From the NCBI GenBank assembly GCA_001972305.1, contig BDDD01000081.1:514444-578443 (forward strand): DNA of 64,000 nucleotides, written 5' to 3'. Positions 1 through 11,710 of the stretch are shown here, piece by piece. Every line of letters starts with the position of its first letter. The stretch's first letter is position 1. This DNA comes from Cephalotus follicularis. Taxonomy: Eukaryota > Streptophyta > Magnoliopsida > Oxalidales > Cephalotaceae. A program made the translations under genes and the position numbers. Below the pieces are notes generated by a model. It was not told the DNA's origin and did not search any database. It saw nothing but the letters and a program-made list of their open reading frames with translations.

Positions 1-612
1 CATCGTTAATTGTTTCTGTAAGAGAATACTTATTCTCTTTACCTTTTAATGGTATATTTTCTTCTTCAAAATGATTTTTATTCTCTAAATCTTTATCTTG
101 TAAAATTTTTTCTTTTTCAAAATATATTTCTTTTTGGTTATGTTGTTGATTAATATAAATTGGTAAATAGTTAAAAAAACATAACATGAGCATTGATCTT
201 AATCATGAACTCATACCATGATATTCGAATATTATTTTGTTCTTCTTCAGAATATTTTTCAAAGAATTTGTTTCTTTTTTGCAAATAATTTTCTTGTAGA
301 AAATCTTTTCTAATTAAATCTTTATTGATTTCAAATAGTTTGTCAACTTTAATCGTTTGAAGTTTTATTTCAGAGTATGTGAGGGAAACAGCTTCTAAAT
401 CTGGAGATTCTTTGATTTTAATAGTTTTAGTTTGATTTTTATTAATTTTTATGGTTTGCTCAATTTTTTGATCAGTTTGTTGGATTCTTTTATCAATTTT
501 GATGTCTTTCTAAGTTTAGTCTTATTTTGTCATTGTTTTATTCTTTCATCTAATTCTTTATCTTTAATTGAATTATTACTAGTTTCTGAACCACTATATG
601 ATCTCAAAGACT
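1..612 (-). pseudogene. EPRV remnant A: capsid/gag-like region
   Basis: This AT-rich stretch has no long ORF left. Read on the minus strand it matches, nearly base for base over the first several hundred bases, the region around 24421-25010, where a capsid/gag-like reading frame with a zinc knuckle can still be read. It carries one copy of a unit that is present twice (period 228 bp) at 24583-25010. It is cut off at 612/613 by the LTR of G1. The assignment to a pararetrovirus rests on the better copies; alone this piece would be unrecognisable. Confidence 0.55.
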
Positions 613-3180
613 GTAACACCACGCGCCCGCAGGGCGGACACGTGGCATTACTCTCACTCCAAATACACTACAATGGTCGGGACTAGCAATATAAAAATGC
701 GAAAAACTTTAAAACTTTGCAATACATATCGTTGTGCGGAAGACACAATACACTGATCTATACATACAATGCAATACAATACAAAACCTTTACAATACTA
801 GTCTTTTACAATATACTTATCAATCCTTCATTACAATATTTCAATGCAATACATTTCCATCTTTTACTACAATATGTCAATCAGCTCTGCGATGCCCAAG
901 CAGTCGTGCAGTCAATCCGGTCTTCAGTCCTTCTGTCCACTGCTACCTGCTGCCCCAACACAGCCCCACCCCGAAGGATGGGGTTAGCCACACTGGCTAA
1001 GCAGAAACCCCATGCAGCATGTATGCATGTACAATGTGCAATATCGGTGACAATCTATACAATATCAATGTGCGGTGTACAATATCAATGCATGACATGG
1101 AAAATGCATATGTACAATTGGCGATCAGACTACTCGTATGACAGTGGCCCATAACAGAGCATACAGATAGGATCTATAACAATCAATCAATGGCAGACAC
1201 TCAATAGTGGTGTATGAAACACCCAATCAATCAATCAATCAATATCCTATAGAGCATGCGACCGGGTCAATACAATGTCAATCGGTTAGCGGTGATCAAT
1301 CCCACGGAAGGTAGTCCTTCAAAAAGGGTGGGAGATCTATCTACGGTTCTCAGACTGATCAGGTCTGGGACTCATAGATCTTCCAGCCTATGGCTGGGTC
1401 AATACAATCTCGATGAGCTACAACCGAGGGAGCTACTGATACCGTTAGGGAGCTACGGCCCTCAAGATTGCATCAATCGACAATCAATCGGTATCGCTCG
1501 TTAGCGGGTTAATGCAATGCAATAATGAAACGATCGACGGAATAGGTGGACAAAGTCAACAACCTAACATGCCGACACGAATCATAAGGTCGCTCTATAG
1601 GATCCATACAATACAATCAATCAATCAATAAATCAATTCAATACAATATTGAGTACAGTCAATGAGTGGTGGTGTCTAATGGAGAAATGGGAACGTGCGT
1701 CCATCGTACCGACTTAGGCTCGCAACAACACTCATGACTCAAGCAATCGATCAATGTATCAATACAACGTCGAAGCAAGGCTGATAAGCGATGGTGCCTA
1801 ATGGAGGGATGGGAACGTGCATCCATTTTACCAACTTAGACTCACAACAACACTTATGACTGAAACAATCAATCAATCAATCAGTAGCCACTAGGCGGTG
1901 ACAATCGAATTGACGGAATAGGAATGAACATCTATTTGGTCAATGAAAGTCACTGAGTCGTCACCTATGTCTCAAGCTGTCACTCTATCAATCTATCAAT
2001 TCGATCTTGGAAAACCATTGAAAACTGTGTTTTAAATGCTTGAATACCTCAAGTGAGGCTCCGATCAAGCGGCAATGTGAAAAGGGTTGAAAAACCAGCT
2101 TTAACAGTTAAAAACTCCACTCAGCCAAAAGGCGTCGATGTCCTTGGCCAAAGACATCGATGCGTATTAGGGCATGCCTTTAAAAATGGTAGAAAGATGT
2201 CGATGTCTCTCAAAGGCATCGATGTCTTTCTAAATTCGGTCGAAGACGTCGATGTCCTTGGAAAAAGACGTCGACACGTTTCAATGAAAATGGCTCGGGA
2301 ATGCGCATCGATGTCTTGTGTCGACGCATTCTCTGAGGAAAGGCATCTCAAGCAAAAGACGTCGACGCCTTTCAAAGACGTCGATGTCTTTGCTGCGAAA
2401 TCAAGGAGGTTGCATCCCAAGGCGAAAGACATCGATGCCCATGGGCAAAGGGATTGACGTCTTTGCTGAGAATGGCCGATTTTTCTACAGAAAACCAGCA
2501 ATTTTCAAGCCAAAACCCAATCAAATCCATTCTTTAAGAATCCAAGGGTTAAAAAGCATTCTTTAAGTTTAGTAAAACTAGTTACAACCTTCAATTTAAC
2601 ATTTTAATCTTTCTATTAACAATTAGGTCAAGGATTTACAAAACCCTAAAAACCCCAATTTCACTCAATACATTCAACTCAATCATTCAATCTCTCAATC
2701 AATCATGAAATTTAGTCAATCAATCAATAAAACAATAGGCAATTCAGTAAAGAAGTCCTACCTTTCACTGAAGCTTCACAAGTCGAGCTTCCACTCACTC
2801 AAACCGCTGCTATGTCATTCAATCACCAATCCACTACTCTCAATAGCTGTCCTTGTCGATGGAGATGCAATTCCGGTAGCAAGGGAGGAAGATGAAGGCT
2901 CCAGCTAGAGAGAGAGGAAGAAGAATGGGAAATGTGAGAAATGAGTGAAAATGGCGAAGGAATTGACTATGTGAGAAATGAGAGAAAATGGCAAAGGAAT
3001 TGACTTATATAGTCATTTCGGCCAATTCTCCGAAACCCAACCCAGAATCCCGACTATACATGCATAAAACCAATACAATCACAATAGGTATAGAAATACC
3101 TCAATTCAATACAATACAGTATGGTCCAATATGGTACAATGTATGCATGAACAGTACAAAAGGGAATTCGGGTCATCACA
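613..3180 (-). mobile_element. G1 gypsy 3' LTR (complete)
   Basis: In plus orientation the unit starts TGTAACACC and ends GGTCATCACA, so on the element's own strand it runs TGTGATGACC to GGTGTTACA. A purine-rich tract abuts its inner end and a second copy begins at 6913 next to a primer-binding site, which fixes both ends. Length is 2568 bp. It contains AATC/AATAC-type simple repeats (about 1206-1244, 1617-1635, 1866-1884) and a dense cluster of TCGA-centred palindromes at 2126-2465. Open frames inside it are by-products of these repeats. Confidence 0.88.
2126..2465. repeat. TCGA-centred palindrome cluster in G1 LTR
   Basis: About eleven imperfect copies of the motif GACRTCGAYGYC sit within 340 bp (for example near 2137, 2153, 2196, 2216, 2245, 2267, 2306, 2319, 2359, 2377 and 2428). 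The core alternates between ATCGAT, GTCGAT and GTCGAC, and spacing is irregular. The same motif recurs in the LTR of G2 although the two LTRs differ at their ends. It is not a simple tandem satellite because the sequence between copies is unrelated. Confidence 0.85.
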
Positions 3181-3191
3181 TTCTCCCCTCC
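3181..3191 (-). other. G1 polypurine tract
   Basis: Minus-strand GGAGGGGAGAA lies directly before the TG of the 3' LTR, the usual position for priming plus-strand DNA synthesis. It supports the minus orientation of G1 and the LTR boundary at 3180. Confidence 0.85.
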
Positions 3192-3233
3192 TTAAAAGAA
3201 TCTGGTCCCCAGATTCATCGGTCAATCGATCAA

Positions 3234-4606
3234 TCAATCAAATAGGAAAGGATCTGTCACTCTCATATCGTCCTCGCGCTCCCAGGTGTGCTCCACTGAT
3301 CCATGACACTGCCATAGAACACTGACCAAAGGAATGGTCTTGTTCCTCAATACTCTGATCTGTCGGTCAATAATCTGTATAGGAGTCTCGATAAGCGATA
3401 AGTCAGGTTCCAGCTGAATCTGAATATGCTCAATGATGTGTGAAGGATCTCGAACATATCTCCTCAACTAAGAAACATGGAACACATCTTGCACTCCTGA
3501 CAATGCTGGAGGTAAGGCAGGCCCGTAAGCAAGTCGGCCAATCCAATCCAATACCTCGAAAGGTCCAATAAAACGAGGATAAATGTTTCCTTTCTTCCCG
3601 AATCTCATGACTCCTTTAGTGGGCGACACTTTGCGGAAAACATGGTCACCAACACTAAACTCCAAGCCTCTGCGATGAACATCAGCATACCTTTCTGTCT
3701 ACTATGTGCAACAATCAATCTGTCTCTGTTCAATTTCACTTTCTCTGCGGTAATTTGTACAATCTCTGGCCCCAAAATACTCTTTTCACCGACCTGATCC
3801 CAACAAATTGACGATCGGCATTTTCTTCCATATAGGGCTTCATAGGGATCCATCTGTATGCTCTCGTGATAACTGTTGTTATACGAGAACTCAAACAAAT
3901 GTAAGTAGTCATCCCAACTACCTCCAAATTCGAGAACGCATGCGCGAAGCATGTCCTCCAAAGTCTGAATGGTCCTTTTGGACAAACCATCTGTTTGGGG
4001 ATGAAAATCAGTGCTGAAACTCATTTATGTATCCATAGCTACCTGTAACTTCCTCCAAACCCGGAAGTGAAGCGAGAGTCTCGATCCAAAATAATGCTGA
4101 CATGAGCTCCATGTGCTTTAACAATCTCTTTCATGAACAATTGGACAACTTTTCTCTATAATAAGTCATCCGAATAGGTAGAAAGTGGGCCAACTTTGTG
4201 AGTCGATCGACCACAACTCATATACCATCATTCTGTCATGAGTCAGAGGCAACCCAGACACAAAATCCATGGTAATGTGCTCCCATTTCCACTCAGGAAT
4301 GAGCAAAGGCTGAAGCAAGCCTGCCGATCTCTGGTGTTCTGCCTTTACTTGTTGACAAGTGAGGCATCTCGATACAAACTCTGTGATTTCTCTCTTCATG
4401 CAAATCCACAAATGGCTAAGTTTTAGGTCATGATACATCTTCGTACTCCCTGAAAGAACGGAGAGACGAGATTTATGAGCTTGAGAAAGAAGCTCTTCCT
4501 TCAACTCGCTATCGGCTGGAATGCAAACTCTGTTCTTGTATGTCAATAACCCATCCGTAGATAGGGAGAAATCGGGTTTCAATATTTCATCAATAACAGT
4601 AGCCAC
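3234..4606 (-). pseudogene. pol: G1 integrase with GPY/F module and chromodomain
   Basis: Read downward from 4606: a zinc-binding region ending in CLTCQQVK, the core start WEHITMDFVSGLPL, a frame break near 4166, then the distal core with SYNNSYH and YEALYGRKCRS (4024-3605), a GPF module (RFIGPFEVLDW) and a C-terminal chromodomain with VLRNKTIPLVSVLW and a conserved TWERE (3467-3234). A chromodomain at the end of integrase places G1 among plant chromoviruses. Two key residues are lost: the second zinc-binding His region reads SVLSGSTKM, and the third catalytic acid is Lys (GLSKRTI where SERT is usual). Frames shift at least twice, so it is not functional. Confidence 0.85.
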
Positions 4607-4623
4607 TCTCTACAGTCACTATT

Positions 4624-5240
4624 TCACACAAGGGCAGCGTCCTTCTGTGTCAATCTGGTCAACGGTGTTGCAATACGGGAAAATCCCTCAACAAACCGAC
4701 GATAATACCTTGCTAAACCCAAGAAGCTGCGAACTTCGGAAGCATTCTTCGGTCGTTTCCAATCTTTCACTGACTCTACTTTCGATGGATCCACTGATAA
4801 ACCATCACCAGAAACAATATGCCCAAGAAAGCAACCTCCCATAACCAAAACTCGCACTTGTCGAATTTGGCATACAATTGATGATCCCTCAAAGTTTGCA
4901 ATACAATGTAGAGGTGCTGGGCATGCTCCTCATCGGTCCTGGAATAGACCAAGAGGTCGTTAATGAACACTACAATGAACTAATCCAAATACTGTCTGAA
5001 CACTCGGTTCATCAGGTCCATAGGATTCTGTAACTGTATCTTTAACTCTTTCAATTCTATCGGTGCCATTCGGTATGGTGCTCGAGAAATCGGTGTAGTT
5101 CCTGGTATCAAATCAATCACAAACTCTATCTCTCTGTCTGGTGGCAACGACGTCAAATCCCGAGGAAAAACATCTCCGAATTCATAAACCACTGGAATAT
5201 CTTCCAGTTCCCGGCTGCCATCTGTCTGTATCGAGCACAT
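4624..5240 (-). pseudogene. pol: G1 reverse transcriptase remnant with internal deletions
   Basis: The frame from 5240 keeps the protease-RT linker (ending YRMAPIELKELKIQLQ) and then jumps straight to LMNRVFRQYLD, so most of the RT fingers and palm are deleted. The catalytic box reads [10 protein letters not shown] (4970 downward), with Asn for the first Asp. The connection motif [19 protein letters not shown] follows at 4857-4624. Integrase sequence resumes only 18 bp later, so most of the RNase H domain is also gone. Intact versions of the same segments can be read in G2 and G5. Confidence 0.82.
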
Positions 5241-5691
5241 GTGCCAGAAACCCCTGACATCCCTGTCGTAACAATCTGTCCGTATGCAAAGCCAAAATCA
5301 TCGGAACAAACAATGGCTCTAAGGTGCCAAGAAACCGAAAAGGTGGTCGTCCCGGAGGACTGAAAACCACAACTTTCCGATGACAATCCACCTGAGCAAT
5401 GCTAGCAGACAACCAATCCATGCCAAGAATCACATCTAGGCAATCCATCGGTAAAACAATAAGATCGGCTAATAAGCAACGATCATCAATCTCAATAATA
5501 CAATCTCTACACACTCGATCAGTGGTCGCCGACTCACCGAGAGGTGTGGATACCTCCATCAAGAAAGGAAGGTACTCAGGCCTCAAACCAACATGGGAGA
5601 CAAAATGCAATGCAATGAATGAATGGGATGAACCCGGACCAAAGATAACCTGTGCTGGAAGCTGAAAGAGTCGAATGGTACCCCCAATCAC
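5182..5691 (-). pseudogene. pol: G1 retropepsin-like protease
   Basis: A clear Ty3/gypsy protease frame: the active-site region reads VIFGPGSSHSFIALHF where the family has Asp-x-Gly, followed by the flap and the conserved [10 protein letters not shown]. The catalytic Asp is replaced by Gly (GGT for GAT), so this copy would be inactive even without the downstream frameshifts. It overlaps the start of the RT linker in another frame. In G5 the corresponding site is intact (DPGATHSF). Confidence 0.82.
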
Positions 5692-5699
5692 AACGGTTC

Positions 5700-6890
5700 C
5701 ATAGCAAACACTCTGACCTGAACTGTCGGAGCAGAACTCATAGGCTACTTCCCCCTAGACTGCGAAGTCCCACGGGAAGAAGGCGGTACCCTAGCTGTTG
5801 GTCCTGGTGGAGGCAGTGCCCGCTGTGTCTGATCAAATCCTCTAGGATGAGAACTCCGAGGACAATCTCCAGCAATGTGGTCGGAACCACCACAAACCAA
5901 ACAATGTCCCAAGACCCATCTACAATTCTCAGAAGTATGGTTGGTCTTCTGACAATGCACACAAGGAATCGTAGCACTCTGATTACCGCTCCCAGAAAGT
6001 CTGGAGGTGTACCCTGACTAGGTGCTGAAGATTGGTCTCCTCGGCATGCGTTCCTCGATCTGCCTCTTCTCTAAGAATGGGACGGATTCCCGTTATCCTG
6101 ATTACTACCCTGAGAATCAGGTGAGGGGCTACTACCAGTCTTCTATGATTTAGCACTGTCACTGTCACTACCACTCTGCCAAGAAGAAGGAGTAGGCCTG
6201 GTACGGGCTATATTTCTCATCTGTTTAGCCTCAGTCGCAATATCCTCAAGCTGCATAGCTCGGGAAGAAATATCTGATATAGAGGTCAACCCCAAAGGAG
6301 TCAATTGCGTCCTCAAATCCAATCTCAATCCCCGAAGGAACTTCTTTGCTCTACGCTCTTGGCTTTCCACTAAGTACGGGGCGGATCGGGCTAGCTGCGT
6401 GAACCTCGCCTCATACTCAACAACTATCATGCTTCCTTGTACCAAGTTAGCAATTTCAATATCTCTTCTGTCTGTCTCTACTTGAGGGTAGTACCTTGCA
6501 TTGAATTCTCTTTAGAAGGCATCCCAAGAGCGGACTGACCATTCCTTGTCCAATTTGCATTAACCATAGCCCACCAGTGTTCGGCTTCTCCTTGGAGCAT
6601 ATACACTGACAATACCAATCTCTATTCAACATCCCATCCCAAGACCTCAAAAATCATCTCCAATTAGGTTAGCAAAGACTCAGCAAGAGTAGGATAAGGA
6701 AGTCCTACAGATGCTGGAGGGTGCAACTTTAAGAAACGGCTCAACAACGGGATGATCAGATGCAATCACTTTCAATTCCAATATCAATCTCTTTTCCAAT
6801 AACAATAGCATGAATAAGCAAGAACATATATCATGCAAATCCATTCAGTCAATCTCAATCAACGCATTAATATACTTAGCTAGCAGGCCG
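5700..6890 (-). pseudogene. gag: G1 gag with zinc knuckles
   Basis: The best frame is 6445-6143, with the retrotransposon gag signature YEARFTQLARSAPYLVESQE and a downstream FLRGLRLDLR. A separate frame at 5960-5745 carries two Cys/His knuckles (HCQKTNHTSENC, with its first Cys out of frame or lost, and CLVCGGSDHIAGDC). The N-terminal third (6650-6456) is readable only in a shifted frame. Gag forms the particle and binds RNA. The ORF is broken at several points. Confidence 0.75.
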
Positions 6891-6897
6891 ACCAATG

Positions 6898-6909
6898 TCT
6901 CTAATACCA
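6898..6909 (-). other. G1 primer-binding site (tRNA-iMet type)
   Basis: Minus-strand TGGTATTAGAGA differs at two positions from TGGTATCAGAGC, the complement of the plant initiator-Met tRNA 3' end. It lies three bases inside the 5' LTR end at 6913, as expected, and confirms G1 orientation. Confidence 0.85.
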
Positions 6910-6912
6910 TAC

Positions 6913-7611
6913 TGTAACACCTCGCGCCCGCAGGGCGGACACGTGGCATTACTCTCAATACAAGTACACTACAATGGTCGGGACTAGCAATATAAAAATG
7001 CGGAAAACTTTAAAACTTTTCAATACATATCATTGTGCGGAAGGCACAATACACTGATCCATACATACAATGCAATACAATACAAAACCTTTACAATACT
7101 AGTCTTTTACAATATACTTATCAATCCTTCACTACAATATTTCAATGCAATACATTTCCATCTTTTACTACAATATGTCAATCAGCTCTGCGGTGCCCAA
7201 GCAGTCGTGCAGTCAATCCGGTCTTCAGTCCTTCTGTCCATTGCTACCTGCTGCCCCACCTATGCCGCACACAAAGGTACAACACAGCCCCACCCCGAAG
7301 GATGGGGTTAGCCACACTGGCTAAGCAAAAACCCCATGCAGCATGTATGCATGTACAATGTGCAATATCGGTGACAATCTATACAATATCAATGTGTGGT
7401 GTACAATATCAATGCATGACATGGAAAATGCATATGTACAATTGGCGATCAGACTACCCGTATGACAGTGGCCCATAACAGAGCATACGGATAGGATCTA
7501 TAACAATCAATCAATGGAAGACACTCAATAGTGGTGTATGAAACACCCAATCAATCAATCAATTAATCAATATCCTATAGAGCATGCGACCGGGTCAATA
7601 CAATGTCAATC
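6913..7611 (-). mobile_element. G1 5' LTR, truncated
   Basis: This segment matches 613-1283 nearly base for base, including TGTAACACC and the AATC repeats. It stops at 7611, where the sequence switches directly to gag of the oppositely oriented G2. About 1.9 kb of the LTR is therefore missing. It carries a small insertion relative to the left copy (CCTATGCCGCACACAAAGG, near 7258), one of few differences seen. Confidence 0.85.
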
Positions 7612-8583
7612 AGTACTACGCGCAAGCTCGACCGCAACATAGAGCTCCCGATCACTGCCCGGGAGAGGATAGTAGTCAGTTTGGAAGGGACATCGAAAGG
7701 TTTATGAGACAGAATCCACCTAGTTTCTGAGGAGAACTTTATGCTACGATTGCTAAAAGATGGCTTCAAGATCTAGAGAAGATCTTTGAAGTGATGGACT
7801 GTACCAACACTCAGAAATTGAAGTTTGTCGTGTACCAACTATGGGGAGAGGCCACTCACTGGTGGGAGATGGTTAAGGCGAAGTGGGAGTTAGTTGGACT
7901 CGATGCTACATGGGAGAGGTTCCAGACAGAGTTCCTCGACTCCTATGTGCCCCAGATTGAGAAAGAACGGAGGGAGACAGAGCTTCTTGAGTTACGTCAA
8001 GGGGAGATGACTGTGGCCGAGTACCAGGCCAGGTTTATGGAGCTGGCCAGACATTCACCTTATCTGGTACCCGATGATGTGAAAAAGATACGGAGATTTC
8101 TGAAGGGTTTACGACCGGATCTTCGGTCGAGGATTAGGGCTATGGAGATGGGTACTTTTTTGGAGGTCGCTCAAAAAGCGAGGCTGCTGGAAAGCATATC
8201 CAGTGAGGACCGGGCAGAGAGGGCCTGAGCGCAACAAAATAAACAGAGCCCAACAAGACCAGCTTCTTCAAAATGGCAAGGCGATGGTTCTCTGACTAAA
8301 TCATCGAAGAACAGATCTGGACAGACTGCCACACAAGGTACTCTTAGTCAGGGGAGTAATGCGGGAACTGGAGCTTGTTATCACTGCGGTCGAAAGGGGT
8401 ACTTACAGAAAGATTGTTGGAGGATGAATGGACTATGTTTGAGGTGTGGGGAATCTGGCCATTCCGTGAGAGATTGCCCGAAGAGTCAGGCTACAGCACC
8501 TACTGGACCAGCTAGTAGCAGCGGGGCCGCAGCGAGGCCTTCACAGCGAAGGGACACCGGCAAGGTCATTGCGAAAGGTGGAG
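7612..8583 (+). pseudogene. gag: G2 gag, 5'-truncated
   Basis: The frame opens mid-protein (FGRDIERFMRQNPPSF) after the junction with the G1 LTR, so the start codon and the 5' LTR of G2 are lost. The gag core is good: EKIFEVMDCTN, YQLWGEATHWWE, EYQARFMELARHSPYLVP and FLKGLRPDLRS. Two knuckles follow: CYHCGRKGYLQKDC (His replaced by Tyr) and CLRCGESGHSVRDC (intact). Stop codons interrupt at 7728-7730 and 8226-8228. The coding sequence is then split by the solo LTR at 8584. Confidence 0.87.
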
Positions 8584-10532
8584 TGTCACACCCGTTCCCT
8601 ACAATAACCAATATCCTACCGAGAACGGATATGACGTCCCACATGACAACTTCCTTTCGGAAGTCACCACATGGTTTATGTAAAACTCACTTTAAACTTG
8701 GAAATCAAAAAGTTAAAACGTTTCCAAAACTTTGAAAATTTTTCTAACTCTTACATTTTTACGAAAATCGGGCATGTAGTATCTATTTATAGGACTATGC
8801 CCCCTGTAAATGAAAACACATTTTAAAAACACACTCCCGAAGGAGGCATCAACAGTTTATAATGGGGCTCAGCCCTCAGCAAACCACATTTTAAAGCAGT
8901 AACATGGGTTGGGCTCAGCCTCAACCATTTCAGCAAGCAATAAAAGTAAATCTATAGGGCTCGGCCCTTTTAAAAACAAAACCATAGAAGAAAACTTTTA
9001 TATAAAAACATAAGTAAATGCATGAATTTAAATGCTAATGTAGTTGTGTTGTGCATGTGTTGTTAACCCCTCGATGGCTCCGGATCGAATACAGGATTCC
9101 AAGTCTACAAACCATTACATAACAGTCTTAGGATTCACATGATCCATACTAATAACGGAAGGTGCATGTATGCATGCATGAAGTGTCAAAATGCTATTTC
9201 GTCTTGTTAGCTCTCAACGCCCACTCTACTATCATTTATTCATATGATTCTACACTTAGCATTATTATACTCATAATTACTCCTTAACGCTAATCGACGC
9301 ACACATGTGAGTTGTTTAGTACTACTAACATAGCTTATTCTTGAATCTCGATTCATGAACGTTTCCAACTTTTTAACAAACATATTTATACACATCTTAC
9401 TTCCATCATTCATGCTATTCCCGAATCATTATCAATAGCTTAATAAACGACTTTGCACAGGAAAAGAAAGTGAATTGCGACTTACCGAAAAATTATGGGC
9501 CGTCATCGTTTGGAAATTCTATCAGCCACCAATCTGCATAAACAATACATATCGTTATGACGTACTCACAGGAAACATAATCTATCGTAATCGGAACTCC
9601 GGCCAACCTGCCGAAGTTCCGATGACACCCAAAACCAAGCATCCATAATTGCTGGTCAACACATTACTGACCGAATTTCACTGCGACTCGCCCGGGAACG
9701 GGCAGCCACCGCCGGCAGTGAGTTGACTCACTGAGTCAACTCGCCAGTCATCCAACAATTTAGGCCGCTTCAAAAAAAAGTCACAAAATGACCTGGTCTA
9801 CACGTCTCCGCCCGTAACTCGCCGAGAATCGGCGGCGGCCGCCGCGCCCGAGCTCCGGCCGAGACGCCATTGCTCCGGTCTCACTACCCCTGGCATACAT
9901 AGCGTGCCGGCTACCCATTGGTGGCCGAGACTCGCCGGGAATCGGCGCCAATCGTAGCGCCGTAGGCGGCAGCGAGTCGGCTCAACTCAGTCGACTCAGC
10001 CGCTAAATCCGGCCGTTTTCCGGCCAAATCAGGCCTCAACCACCTCTGAAATGGAAAGACGTGGTCTTCTAGGCCATGACCGCACCCATCTGCGACGCCA
10101 TCGATGGCGGGGAAGCAACGACAGTGGCCGTTTGGCGCGGGAAGGAAGAAAGAAGAAAGAGAAAGAAGGAGAGAGAAGGTTACCTGGCAGTGGAGGTCGC
10201 GCCGTCACCGTCTTCCTCGGCCTCCGGCGCCTCGCCCGGCGTCTCTCTCTTCTTCTGGCGCCATCTCTCCTGCTCCCTCTCTCTCTCGCCTCAACTCTCT
10301 CCCTCTCTGTTCTGTTTCTTCATACGGGCGCTATGCGCCCGTTACCTTGTGTTTTAAAAAAAACAGAAGGCGCACCTGGCCCCTTCTGGAAACGCCAACA
10401 GCCCTTTTTTTTTTATAAATATTATTATTATTATAATAACAACCATAATATTAATTACTAATATGTCACTCACGAAATTTCCACGCTCACGTTTTTTGCA
10501 AATGAGCTTCATAAATGTGACGGGGCGTCACA
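8584..10532 (-). mobile_element. Solo LTR inserted between gag and protease of G2
   Basis: The 1949 bp unit has TGTCACACC and GCGTCACA at its plus-strand ends and is flanked by a perfect 5-bp duplication TGGAG (8579-8583 and 10533-10537). G2 coding sequence continues exactly across it, so it is an insertion reduced to one LTR. Minus orientation is inferred: on that strand it has TATTTATAAAA, a GA-rich leader and a donor-like GGTAAGT, in the same order as in the G5 LTR. It contains a perfect 10-bp inverted repeat at 9720-9742 and a GC-rich block at about 9810-10240. The ORFs at 10051-10461 are LTR sequence. Confidence 0.9.
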
Positions 10533-11710
10533 TGGAGTTTTTACCCTTTCACAGACAGAGGTTCCGGAGTCTACCGCGGTCGTTGGAGGTACACTGTGGT
10601 TTTGCTGCTAGAGTATTGATGGACCCTAGAGCATCACATTCTTTCATATCATCACATTTTGCATCATGTTTAGATGTAACACCTGACTGTATGCCATATA
10701 CCTTGGATGTGAGCACACCTGCCGGAGTTTCCATGTATACGGATACTGTATATAGTGGTTGCGAGATATCTATGGCAGGCATTTCCTTGTATGCGGATTT
10801 GATAGTATTGCCTATCCGCGACTTTGATGTTATCTTGGGGATGGATTGGCTGTCAGCACATCATGCTTACATGGACTGCTATAGCAAGACGGTTGATCTT
10901 CGTCTGCCCGATGGTACTACTTTCCAGTTCAAGGGAGACAAGGGGTTTTCCACACCGATTGTATCCTTCATCCGTGCCTCGAGGTATCTCGAGAAAGGAT
11001 GTGAAGTGTATCTTGCTTATGTCATTGACCGGAGGAAGGAGAAGGGTTTGAGCCTGGAGGAGATCCCAGTGGTGTGTGAATTTGTAGATGTATTTCCTGA
11101 TGACTTGGGATCTTTGCCACCGAGAAGGAATATGGAGTTTGTTATCGATCTCATACCAAGTACAGCTCCTATTTCTAAAGCACCGTATAGAATGGCTCCT
11201 GCAGAATTGAGAGAGCTGAAATTGCAGTTACAGGACCTGATCGATAAGGGTTTCATTCAACCCAGTGTTTCACTGTGGGGTGCACCTGTACTGTTTGTCA
11301 AGAAGAAGGATGGGTCGATGAGGCTCTGCATCGACTACAGAATGTTGAACAAGGCAACTATCAAGAACAAGTATCCTTTACCCCAAATCGAGGATTTGTT
11401 CGACCAGTTGCAAGGAGCGAGAGTGTTCTCGAAGCTTGATTTGAGGTCAGGTTATCACCAATTGAGGGTGAGGGAAGGAGATATTGAGAAGACTACTTTC
11501 TGGAAAAGATACGGTCACTATGAGTTCCTAGTGATGCCTTTTGGTGTTACCAATGCACCGGCTGCGTTCATGTCATTGATGAACGATGTGTTTCGACCGT
11601 ACCTCGACCAGTTTGTCGTTGTGTTTATTGACGACGTACTAGTATACTCAAGGAGTGAGGAAGAGCATGATTGCCACCTGAGGTTGGCTTTGCAGATTCT
11701 CCGAGAATAG
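10533..11710 (+). pseudogene. pol: G2 protease and reverse transcriptase
   Basis: Protease has [16 protein letters not shown], where Gly of the Asp-x-Gly box is Arg (AGA for GGA), then [11 protein letters not shown]. The RT is well kept: [56 protein letters not shown] and the catalytic [10 protein letters not shown] near 11625. The frame ends at TAG 11708-11710, which stands where the family has Gln. An open frame extends upstream into the solo LTR, but that part is not gag-pol. The true reading frame comes from the gag side of the insertion. Confidence 0.9.

Noticed and set aside
717-1154. 145-codon ORF (and its twin at 7035-7478)
   Set aside because: It lies in the G1 LTR, is duplicated because the LTR is duplicated, and is made of AATAC/AATC repeats.
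2053-2501. Overlapping ORFs of about 130 codons on both strands
   Set aside because: They are produced by the palindromic GACRTCGAYGYC repeats within the G1 LTR; both translations show the same repeat and no domain.
10051-10461. 136-codon ORF with Arg- and Ser/Leu-rich stretches
   Set aside because: It lies wholly inside the solo LTR, in low-complexity CTCTCT sequence, with competing frames on the same strand.
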